DNA of 64,000 bases from Laspinema palackyanum D2a (GTDB lineage Bacteria; Cyanobacteriota; Cyanobacteriia; Cyanobacteriales; Laspinemataceae). The stretch is from assembly GCA_025370845.1 (NCBI GenBank), contig JAMXFF010000014.1:16082-80081 (forward strand), given 5' to 3'. A model generated the notes under the pieces. That model searched no databases. It was not told the DNA's origin and worked only from the letters and a program-made list of their open reading frames with translations. Positions 18,449 through 25,644 of the stretch are shown piece after piece. Numbering within the stretch: the first letter of the stretch is position 1; every line of letters begins with the position of its first letter. A program made the position numbers and the translations under genes.

Positions 18449-20050
18449 CTACGGAGTGGCAACTAAGTAAGGAGAGGGAATCGCTTCTGCTTTGCCCGCA
18501 TTCACCAACGCTTGATAGACAAAGGCAGCGACTTCCGCGCGGGTTGCTTGACGATTCGGATTGAACTGACCGATTTGGGGATAGTTTACCACCAATTGAT
18601 TTTCCGTCGCCCCGGCTACTGCTGTCAAGGCATAGTCCGGAATTTGTGCAGCATCGCTGTAGCGTGAGAGTGCGGCAGTATCATTGGTGCGTAATCCCAA
18701 TCCACTGACTAAGGCAACGATCGCCTGGACTTTAGGAATTTCTTGGTTAGGACGGAATACGCCTTCCGGATACCCTGCCAGGAATCCGCCTCGGTACGCC
18801 ACAGAAATCGCATCGGCACCCCAGAAACTGCTGGTTACATCCCGGAACGCCATTCCCTGCCGTTGTGCTGCTGGTGCAAATGCTTTGGTGACGATCGCCG
18901 CAAATTGGGCACGAGTCACAGGTTCGTTGGGTTTAAATGTGCCATCGGGGAATCCGGCAATAATCCCTTGTTTTGTCAACGCGCTGATATACGCTTGCGC
19001 CCAATGTCCTTCTACATCTTGAAACGCGATTTGAACATTGGCGGGAACAAAGTTAATCGAACCGATAATGCGATCGCGATCGATATCATTCCCCACCGCC
19101 TGAATCAATTCCGAGGACACACTATATAACGCATGGCGTCCATTATTGCGGATGCGGTTCTCTCCCTCACTGGATGCCGTCCCTAGGTCCGGACGCGCCG
19201 AAGAGATGACCACAATCCCATCCCGTTCATTCCCCTCGATCGCATTCTCCCGTATGACAGGTGTTGCAGAATTGGAAATCACCATCCCATCAATATTCTG
19301 GGAAATCGTATTCCCAATCACGAGAACCGAGGAAGTTCCCCCGATCGCCAGACCAAATCCTGTATTTTGGAACGTGTTTCCGCGAACTTCTCCCCCTACT
19401 TCCCGGGCGATGGAAATTCCGTTTGCCTCATTCTCAATAAACACGTTATTTTCAATTTTCGGTGAGGCATTGCCGGTGACGAAAATCCCATCCCGACGGC
19501 TATTTTTGAACGTGCTATTCCGAACCACCGCATTAGTCGATTCAATCCATAACCCAGTGCCACTGCCATTGGGGTTGGTAATCGTTACCCCTTCAATGAT
19601 ACTATTATTCGCAGCATTCACCGTTACATTTTGACTGGCAAAGGTGCGACTCAGATAAGTACCCCCGCCAATAATCAGCACCCCTTGTCCTTTGTTGCTG
19701 CTATTTCCCCGCAGGGTCACTCCAGATTTGGCGGGAAGAGGAAAGGATTCGCCGGTATCTTTGCTATAGGTTCCGGCAGCTAATTGAATCACCGTACCTG
19801 TTTGAGCTTTCTGCATCGCATAAGTGATGGTGCGATACGCTGCTGCTTCACTGGTTCCGGCATTGGTATCCCGTCCCAGTTGGGGATTGACATAGAGAAC
19901 ATTACTGGTGGCAGCAGCGATCGGAATCTCTCCAGTTCTCACTTGGGCGAGGATCGGGAGTACCGTTGCAGCACCTGTACAGAGTAATAAGGCAGCTAAA
20001 CTGGCGGGAAGAGAGGCGATAGCGCGACGAGATTTAGAGTTAGTGTTCAT
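18449..20050 (-). CDS. Secreted beta-helix protein with DUF1565 and three SLH domains
   Basis: A signal peptide (SRRAIASLPASLAALLLC...) is followed by DUF1565 (NVLYVNPQLGRDTNAGTS, TYAMQKAQTGTVIQLAAGTY), then a right-handed parallel beta-helix with N-rich turns (NNSIIEGVTITNPNGSG, NASPKIENNVFIENEANGI). The C-terminus has three S-layer-homology modules: VEGHWAQAYISALTKQGII with FPDGTFKPNEPVTRAQFA, SSFWGADAISVAYRGGFLAG with FRPNQEIPKVQA, and a third ending RATRAEVAAFVYQAL. SLH modules normally anchor proteins to the cell-wall polymer; in cyanobacteria they also occur in outer-membrane proteins. The ATG at 20050 is preferred over the one 13 codons upstream because it gives a cleaner signal peptide. 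Ligand unknown. Confidence 0.9.
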   Translation of the reverse strand: MNTNSKSRRAIASLPASLAALLLCTGAATVLPILAQVRTGEIPIAAATSNVLYVNPQLGRDTNAGTSEAAAYRTITYAMQKAQTGTVIQLAAGTYSKDTGESFPLPAKSGVTLRGNSSNKGQGVLIIGGGTYLSRTFASQNVTVNAANNSIIEGVTITNPNGSGTGLWIESTNAVVRNSTFKNSRRDGIFVTGNASPKIENNVFIENEANGISIAREVGGEVRGNTFQNTGFGLAIGGTSSVLVIGNTISQNIDGMVISNSATPVIRENAIEGNERDGIVVISSARPDLGTASSEGENRIRNNGRHALYSVSSELIQAVGNDIDRDRIIGSINFVPANVQIAFQDVEGHWAQAYISALTKQGIIAGFPDGTFKPNEPVTRAQFAAIVTKAFAPAAQRQGMAFRDVTSSFWGADAISVAYRGGFLAGYPEGVFRPNQEIPKVQAIVALVSGLGLRTNDTAALSRYSDAAQIPDYALTAVAGATENQLVVNYPQIGQFNPNRQATRAEVAAFVYQALVNAGKAEAIPSPYLVATP

Positions 20051-20420
20051 AACGGTAGAAGATTGAAAGGTAGAATATTGACGTTTCATCAGGGAGTGTT
20101 AATCCGAACGTCGATTTATTTTTCACACCCTCAATCTACTCACCCTCTCGCGGTACGGAAACCCGATTGGGTCACTCTTTTAACTGACTCCTATACTAAC
20201 AATTGCGCCAATTTCCCCAAAACGTGCAGACAGTCTGGGGATGCATCCCGGGGAGAATTTATATTTAGACAGAGAATAAAGGTAAACTGTAGGACAGTCC
20301 AGGAAGTGGTATAGCGATCGCCTGTAATCATGCCCTACAGGTTTCAGGGTATTACCCAAACCCTCCTCTGGACAAAATCCCCAAACTATGACATTTTAAT
20401 ACCCAATGCGCCAGAAGCAA
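20051..20420. other. 370-bp upstream region of the SLH gene, no gene seen
   Basis: Must contain the SLH gene promoter. A short CCTGTA/TACAGG stem (20321-20341) with a 9-nt loop lies 80 bp past the stop of the DUF1802 gene and could end its transcript. No credible ORF. Confidence 0.4.
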
Positions 20421-21032
20421 TCAGGAGCGATCGCCAGAGTCAGTATAAGTCAGCGTTGCCACAATTTCCCGGAGGCGATCGCGCAAATTGCTGTATGCCA
20501 CCTCATCCAACACTGGGAATGAGTCTGCGGTAGCGACTGCCTCGGTTAGCTGTATCCATGACTTGCATCCGCCATACGCCTCACTATAAGCAATTTCTCG
20601 CGGTTCAGGGAGACGATAGGTCCGCAACAGCAACAGATACAGCGGTTGGCGCGGTTTCCACTGGAGGCGATCGCCCACAAAGCGATTGTTCCAAATGTGA
20701 TACGGTTGCAACGCCGACTGCACCGATGCAGCAATTTCCTCCGTTTCCACGGCGATCGGCCACAAATCGGTAATGACAGCCCAACTGCCAATCCGCACCC
20801 GTTCTGGATGCCATCCCGACGCCACTGGGGTGACATTCGAGCCATAGTCCGACTTGAGCAACTCAGGTTTTTGATGCTCAAACGTTGGATACAGCAACAC
20901 CTTCGACTCCGGAACCTGGAAGCGACCCCCCACTTCCCGAATCCCGCCTTTGCGGAGTAACAGGATAGTCTCCCCTCGTTCTAACGCTTCCACTGCGATC
21001 GCCCATTCCTTCAAAGCAGCCGTTAAATCCAT
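20421..21032 (-). CDS. DUF1802 family protein
   Basis: About 203 residues from ATG 21032 (MDLTAALKEWAIAVEALERG). Family features are the N-terminal LKEWAIAVEAL, LLRKGGIREVGGRF, and LYPTFEHQKPE. No catalytic residues are known for the family; it is cytoplasmic by composition. The frame could start 15 codons earlier, but those residues are unlike the family. Its 5' end faces that of the aldo/keto reductase gene (83 bp), so the two are divergent. Function unknown. Confidence 0.85.
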   Translation of the reverse strand: MDLTAALKEWAIAVEALERGETILLLRKGGIREVGGRFQVPESKVLLYPTFEHQKPELLKSDYGSNVTPVASGWHPERVRIGSWAVITDLWPIAVETEEIAASVQSALQPYHIWNNRFVGDRLQWKPRQPLYLLLLRTYRLPEPREIAYSEAYGGCKSWIQLTEAVATADSFPVLDEVAYSNLRDRLREIVATLTYTDSGDRS

Positions 21033-21115
21033 GCAAACACCCCGGTTGAGACGAATCGTTAAAATAAGAAAGACCACTGTAAAAAGTCGTCTTCATTCTA
21101 GTTTAAGAGATCAAC

Positions 21116-22078
21116 ATGGAAACCAGAACATTAGGGAAATCTGCGCTAAAAATTACTCCGATCATTATGGGAACCTGGCAAGCAGGCAAAAAGATGTGGG
21201 TAGGTATCGAAGATAATGATATCATCCAAGCCCTCCGCGCTGCCTATCACGCCGGAATTACCACCTTTGATACAGCAGAAGTGTATGGAGATGGATATTC
21301 AGAACAAATCGTCGCCTCCGCCCTGTCCGATGTGCGAGGAAATGTCATTTATGCCACCAAAGTTTTCTCAAATCATCTGAAACCTGACCAAGTAATTGAA
21401 GCTTGCGATCGCTCCTTAAAAAACCTCAAAACCGACTATATCGACCTCTATCAAATTCACTGGCCCTCGGGAACCTGGGGAGGTGAAACCATCCCCATTT
21501 CCGAAACGATGGGAGCAATGGTCAAACTGAAAGAACAAGGTAAAATTCGCGCAGTCGGTGTCTCCAACTTTAACCGCGCCCAAATGGAAGAAGCCGCCCA
21601 ATATGGACAAATTGATAGTTTGCAACCCCCCTATTCCTTATTCTGGCGAAAAATCGAAACCGACCAAATGCCTTACTGCGTCGAAAACAACATTTCAATT
21701 ATAGCCTATTCTTCCCTCGCCCAGGGACTTTTAACCGGCAAATTTGGACCGGATCATCAATTTGCCGAAGGGGACCATCGCTCTAAAAATAAACTCTTTG
21801 CCGACCCGGAGAATTATGCGCGAGTTCAAGAAGCCTTAGAGAAACTTCGCCCCATTGCCGATCGCCATCATTGTACCCTAGCCCAACTCGCCTTAGCCTG
21901 GTTAATTGCTCAACCCCAAACCTGTGCCATTGTAGGCGCAAGAAACGAGCAACAAGCCACGGATAATGCCAAAGCAGGCGATGTTAAGTTATCCCCAGAA
22001 GAGGTCCAAGAAATTGATGCAATCGGGCGAATTGTTACCGACAACCTCGATGAGAATCAAGTGATGTGGAACTTCTAA
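21116..22078 (+). CDS. Aldo/keto reductase
   Basis: A 320-residue (beta/alpha)8 NADPH-dependent oxidoreductase. The catalytic tetrad is complete: Asp52 and Tyr57 in FDTAEVYGDG, Lys82 in YATKV and His115 in YQIHWP. The cofactor-binding end has VGARNEQQATDNA. It is close to the YhdN/general-stress AKR type found in cyanobacteria. The substrate, probably a small aldehyde or ketone, cannot be told. Start ATG 21116 with AGAGATCAAC before it. It is a single gene, divergent from DUF1802. Confidence 0.92.
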   Translation: METRTLGKSALKITPIIMGTWQAGKKMWVGIEDNDIIQALRAAYHAGITTFDTAEVYGDGYSEQIVASALSDVRGNVIYATKVFSNHLKPDQVIEACDRSLKNLKTDYIDLYQIHWPSGTWGGETIPISETMGAMVKLKEQGKIRAVGVSNFNRAQMEEAAQYGQIDSLQPPYSLFWRKIETDQMPYCVENNISIIAYSSLAQGLLTGKFGPDHQFAEGDHRSKNKLFADPENYARVQEALEKLRPIADRHHCTLAQLALAWLIAQPQTCAIVGARNEQQATDNAKAGDVKLSPEEVQEIDAIGRIVTDNLDENQVMWNF

Positions 22079-22497
22079 ACCCCGGGTTATAAACAGACCC
22101 CTGACCTAGGCGATCGGGTTGGGGGGATGACCCAGATTTGTTAAATTTAAAATATGCTAATTTTGGGGGGAATTCCGAGATTTAAAACCTGCAAAAAATA
22201 CCGGGATGTTTCCTAGATTTCCCCAACAAACATACAAGCTATACAAAATTTATCTTGAGCGCTTCAGGATTGAGGGTGATAATTTTATCTCATCAGGGCT
22301 TTGAAAAGCACCTCATGAGTCCGGGAACTGCTATAAAACTGCTTAAAGAAAAACCTGACCCCGTTTTATTGAGTCAGATTTGGACTGTACCTATCAGCCT
22401 TCCTCTGGGGTCGGTCCCCACTAAATTGGCGAAGGTATGGGTAAAATCATCAGATTTTTCTGGTCCCCCATCTCTCCGCCACTACGGTACTGAGGCC
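22079..22497. other. 419-bp convergent gap, nothing recognised
   Basis: A frame on + (22255-22764) enters the opposite gene and is a shadow of it. The rest is AT-rich without repeats or clear hairpins. Confidence 0.5.
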
Positions 22498-23400
22498 CTA
22501 GAGTTGCCAGGGACGAATCACATTAGGGGCGGCGACAGCGCGAAAATGAATGGCTTCTGCGGGTTGATATTGGACATCATAGACCCCAGACCAGGAGGCG
22601 AGCAGGCGATCGCCCAAGTGAAAGATTTGATCCGTTGGCAATGGACCCTGTTGCCCGGTCCAAGGAATGCCCGGAATGCTATTATAAGCCCCGGACAAAA
22701 TTCCCGTGATGACGGTCGTCACAGCGGATTGACTACCCGTGCGCGTGGCACGACTAATGGATAATCGAAAGTCTTCTAAGGTACTCAGAAGGCAGTAAAA
22801 TCCTAGGGCAAAGGGGAGGCTGGCGGTCCCCTCCGTGCGGGTCAATTGTTCTCGAACCCGTTCCAAACTGGCACCTTGAGCGAGGAGGGTTTCGACGGTT
22901 GCCAGTTGGGGAATCAGCGGGGATGGGGTTTCCTGGAGATAAGCAATAGTTTCTCCAATCAAACTGTGCCGGTTCAGCCGTTCCGTCAGACTGGCGGCGA
23001 TCGCATACCCCAGGGCCAAGAGTCCATCTCTTTCAGATAAGGGGATTGACAAACGGTCACTAATCTGATATAGAATTGTTCGCAAAAATTCTAATTGTTC
23101 GTGATAGAAGAGGAGAACCGGAAGCACAGCCATCAGGCGATCGGCCCCTAAGATTGCCGTCGATTCAATTCCCTCGGACCGTTGAGACACCGAGGCAACT
23201 GCCTCAAACCAACTTGAGGAGTCAAATCCGCCATTTTGGATTAAACTTTTCCCACTCGCCACCAGGTATTCATTTTCCCCGGGCCTCGGGCGCACCTCAA
23301 GCAGAGGTCCGCTCAAGGAAATCATCCCGCTTCCTATCCCGTAGCCTATATTAGCACCCAGTAAGGTTCCCTGAAACCGACTTAAAACTGAATATCGCAT
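22498..23400 (-). CDS. ADP-ribosylglycohydrolase-like protein, probably degenerate
   Basis: An all-helical protein of ~300 residues. It opens SVLSRFQGTLLGANIGYGIG, which resembles the N-terminal GxLLGxAIGDALG motif of the DraG/ADP-ribosylglycohydrolase fold, and it has LLALGYAIAASL and LPFALGFYCLLST helices as in that family. The Asp-rich magnesium ligands are not evident: GIGSGM replaces GDALG and I see no DD pair near the C-terminus. It may therefore be non-catalytic. ATG 23400 is chosen; a GTG three codons upstream is possible. Function uncertain. Confidence 0.6.
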   Translation of the reverse strand: MRYSVLSRFQGTLLGANIGYGIGSGMISLSGPLLEVRPRPGENEYLVASGKSLIQNGGFDSSSWFEAVASVSQRSEGIESTAILGADRLMAVLPVLLFYHEQLEFLRTILYQISDRLSIPLSERDGLLALGYAIAASLTERLNRHSLIGETIAYLQETPSPLIPQLATVETLLAQGASLERVREQLTRTEGTASLPFALGFYCLLSTLEDFRLSISRATRTGSQSAVTTVITGILSGAYNSIPGIPWTGQQGPLPTDQIFHLGDRLLASWSGVYDVQYQPAEAIHFRAVAAPNVIRPWQL

Positions 23401-23581
23401 TCCGATCACAATTGCCCGTGAATATTATATAGAGCGAGTCTAAATCAGTTTGTGATAGAAAATGCTGGCGATTCAGGCTCCGTGATCAACAGCAAGGCGA
23501 TCGCATTCCACCTCTGTCTAATAGCCAATGGGAAAACCTGGGGTAGACAATCATAACATTCGAGGCAACTTTGAGGCATCC

Positions 23582-24325
23582 ATGAAACAAATCCTACTGG
23601 CGATCGCCTTCTGGGTGACTAGCGCAATTCCCCTGCAAGCTGAGAACCCCCTGCACCTGCAACAACTCTTCAATACCCGAGACTGTCGCAACTGTGAACT
23701 GAGCGGCATCAACCTTAGCGGGGCGAACCTGAACGGCGTCAACCTCAGCGGGGCGAACCTGAACGGCGTCAACCTCAGCGGGGCCAATCTCAGTGGGGCC
23801 AATCTCAATGGAGCCTCTCTGCTCAATGCCAACCTGATGGGGGCCAATCTCAGCAGCGCCTCCTTAATCGTTACGAACCTGAGTGGTGCAATTTTGCATG
23901 AAGCGGACTTAAGGGAGGCGGATTTATATGGAGCGATCGCCCCTCATGCCGAATTCAACTTCGTCAACCTCGTGGGGGCCTCTCTCCCCAAAGCCAATCT
24001 CTATCTCTGCGATTTAACCGAAGCGGACCTCTCTACCGCCAACCTAGAAGGTGCCAACCTAGAACGCGCCGACTTAACCGATGCCAAACTCCGGAACACC
24101 ATCCTGATTGACGCCTCCCTCTGTCGCGCCATCATGCCTGATGGTTCGGTCTCGGAAATCGGTTGTCCCCCAGCCGAACCCGCACCTGAACCGGCACCCG
24201 AACCGGCACCTGAACCGGCACCCGAACCCGCACCTGAACCGGCACCTGAACCCGCACCTGAACCGGCACCCACACCGGCACCTCTTCCGCCACCGCCACC
24301 CCCGCCACCGCCAGTTACCCGGTAG
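23582..24325 (+). CDS. Secreted pentapeptide-repeat protein with a Pro-Glu-Pro-Ala tail
   Basis: A signal peptide (KQILLAIAFWVTSAIPLQA) precedes a short cysteine-containing cap (NTRDCRNCELSGINLSG) and ~25 pentapeptide repeats of the A(N/D)LxG type that should form a right-handed quadrilateral beta-helix. The C-terminal cap LCRAIMPDG is followed by a repeat of PAPE/PEPA units and a run of prolines. ATG 23582 is preferred over 23528 because TTGAGG lies 6 nt upstream and the signal peptide then starts the chain. The N-terminal cap and the IMP(D/N)G cap recur in the pentapeptide protein at 45603. Role unknown. Confidence 0.85.
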   Translation: MKQILLAIAFWVTSAIPLQAENPLHLQQLFNTRDCRNCELSGINLSGANLNGVNLSGANLNGVNLSGANLSGANLNGASLLNANLMGANLSSASLIVTNLSGAILHEADLREADLYGAIAPHAEFNFVNLVGASLPKANLYLCDLTEADLSTANLEGANLERADLTDAKLRNTILIDASLCRAIMPDGSVSEIGCPPAEPAPEPAPEPAPEPAPEPAPEPAPEPAPEPAPTPAPLPPPPPPPPPVTR

Positions 24326-24444
24326 CTATTGGGATAACTAGCCATAAGTCGAATGTGACTCTCCAACCGAGTCCCGTAAAATAGGTGGATTCCATCTCAG
24401 GCGATTGATGCGGTACCGCGCAACTCGCGGCAGGACGAGTCTTT

Positions 24445-25311
24445 ATGAAAAAAATCAGAACCCTAGTTCAGCGCAAAAGTCAGAAAAAATATCCTCAAGC
24501 CTCTACAGTAGAGGGTCAATTTGAGTCGCGTCCTTTCCCCTCACCCACCGAGGCATCCCCGGAACAGACCCCGGGGGTCCAAGCCGAATCCGAGGGGAAA
24601 AAGCGTCAGGGTTTCAACTTTGCCAATATTGATATCTTTCCACCGGAGGAATCAGAAACCTCGGGGGTCCAACCCACGATTCAGCGTCAGGGTGGCGATC
24701 GCCGCGAATCAGAGGCAGAGTTGATCAAGCCGGATGCAGAGGCAACCGCCACTCCCGAGACCCTGCAACTCAAGGAAGAGGAAGATCTCCCAACCCAGGC
24801 AACCGCCACTCCCGAGACCCTGCAACTCAAGGAAGAGGAAGAACTCCAAACCCAGGCAACTGCCACTCCCGAGGAGGAATTAACCGTCAATGCCGCACCG
24901 GAAACAGCCCTTCAGAGAAAAGGCAAAGACCGCCACGCGCCAGTAGACGATCGCCATAGTATCAGTGACCCCTACATCGAACCCACGCGCTGGTTAGAAA
25001 CCCTCAAACGGGAACGAGTCGCGGATTTATTCCGCACCCCTGGAGGATTAGACGGTCATGTTGAACAGATCCAAATCGAAATCAACCGGCTGATTTCAGA
25101 GCGCAATCGGCGCAAGTTAGAAGGTCAAACCGGGGAAGAAGTGGTGCAATATACAACCGCCTTGAATACCTTGCGAAATTCCCTGATTGCCAGTGCCCAA
25201 TCCGCAGAATTTGATTTTGCCAAATTTGGGATTACTTTTGCGCCCCTAGGCTCGGACCTTTATCTCGAATGTGACCAGGGTCAGGTCAAAGTTGATGGCA
25301 AGCCTGTCTAA
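24445..25311 (+). CDS. CIS-associated hypothetical protein with DUF4157-cargo-like linker but no DUF4157
   Basis: 288 residues. The N-terminal half is disordered and contains phrases typical of cyanobacterial DUF4157 cargo proteins (FNFANIDIFPPEE, VQPTIQRQ, LQRKGKDR). A 19-residue tandem repeat (ATATPETLQLKEEE...) occupies ~107-150. The C-terminal ~120 residues are a predicted alpha-helical module (RWLETLKRERVADLF, IQIEINRLISERNRR) ending in a small beta part (YLECDQGQVKVDGKPV). There is no HExxH motif. Being the first gene before the CIS block, with its own terminator, it could be a cargo or adaptor protein. I do not recognise the C-terminal domain. Confidence 0.6.
   Translation: MKKIRTLVQRKSQKKYPQASTVEGQFESRPFPSPTEASPEQTPGVQAESEGKKRQGFNFANIDIFPPEESETSGVQPTIQRQGGDRRESEAELIKPDAEATATPETLQLKEEEDLPTQATATPETLQLKEEEELQTQATATPEEELTVNAAPETALQRKGKDRHAPVDDRHSISDPYIEPTRWLETLKRERVADLFRTPGGLDGHVEQIQIEINRLISERNRRKLEGQTGEEVVQYTTALNTLRNSLIASAQSAEFDFAKFGITFAPLGSDLYLECDQGQVKVDGKPV
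24745..24875 (+). repeat. 57-bp in-frame tandem repeat
   Basis: Two and a half copies of a unit starting GCAACCGCCACTCCCGAG. They encode ATATPETLQLKEEE plus five residues each, inside the disordered part of the protein at 24445. Confidence 0.9.
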
Positions 25312-25314
25312 GCC

Positions 25315-25340
25315 AAGGCACGGCATGGCCGTGCCTTTTT
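25315..25340 (+). terminator. Strong intrinsic terminator
   Basis: AAGGCACGGC - ATG - GCCGTGCCTT forms a perfect 10-bp stem running into TTTTT, directly after the stop at 25311. It isolates the 24445 gene from the CIS genes downstream. Confidence 0.93.
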
Positions 25341-25347
25341 GTGGGGG

Positions 25348-25557
25348 TTAAATTCCCGGAATTTCCGATAATTTGGATTCTAATTCTTCTACCTTAAACT
25401 GAGTGGCTTCCATCCATTCCTCGGTTGTAAAATCATATCCATCTTGACGAGCCATCGCGACTAATTTATCTAAACTCGGAGCAGAATTATATTTTTCTTT
25501 AAGGGAAGGATCGGTTTGAACTGCTCTAAACAGTCGAACAACCTCGGGTAATGCCAT
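25348..25557 (-). CDS. Small Nif11-domain protein
   Basis: 69 residues from ATG 25557, which has GGAGG 8 nt upstream; the TTG five codons earlier overlaps that Shine-Dalgarno sequence. The sequence pattern LPEVVRLFRAVQTDPSLKEK followed by LVAMARQDGYDFTTEEW matches the Nif11 domain, found in cyanobacterial leader peptides of ribosomal natural products and in stand-alone small proteins. There is no Gly-Gly cleavage site or Cys-rich core after it, so a peptide-product precursor is unlikely. It lies antisense between two + strand genes of the CIS locus. Confidence 0.75.
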   Translation of the reverse strand: MALPEVVRLFRAVQTDPSLKEKYNSAPSLDKLVAMARQDGYDFTTEEWMEATQFKVEELESKLSEIPGI

Positions 25558-25644
25558 TTGAGATTCCTCCAAACATTCAATATCAGTCTATCAACTGAAA
25601 CATTCCCTTCAATTCTAAAACAACTTTAAAAAAACAACCAGGTT

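Noticed and set aside
22255-22764. 169-codon plus-strand ORF
   Set aside because: More than half of it overlaps the ADP-ribosylglycohydrolase-like gene on the other strand; the composition is shadow-like and it lacks a ribosome-binding site.
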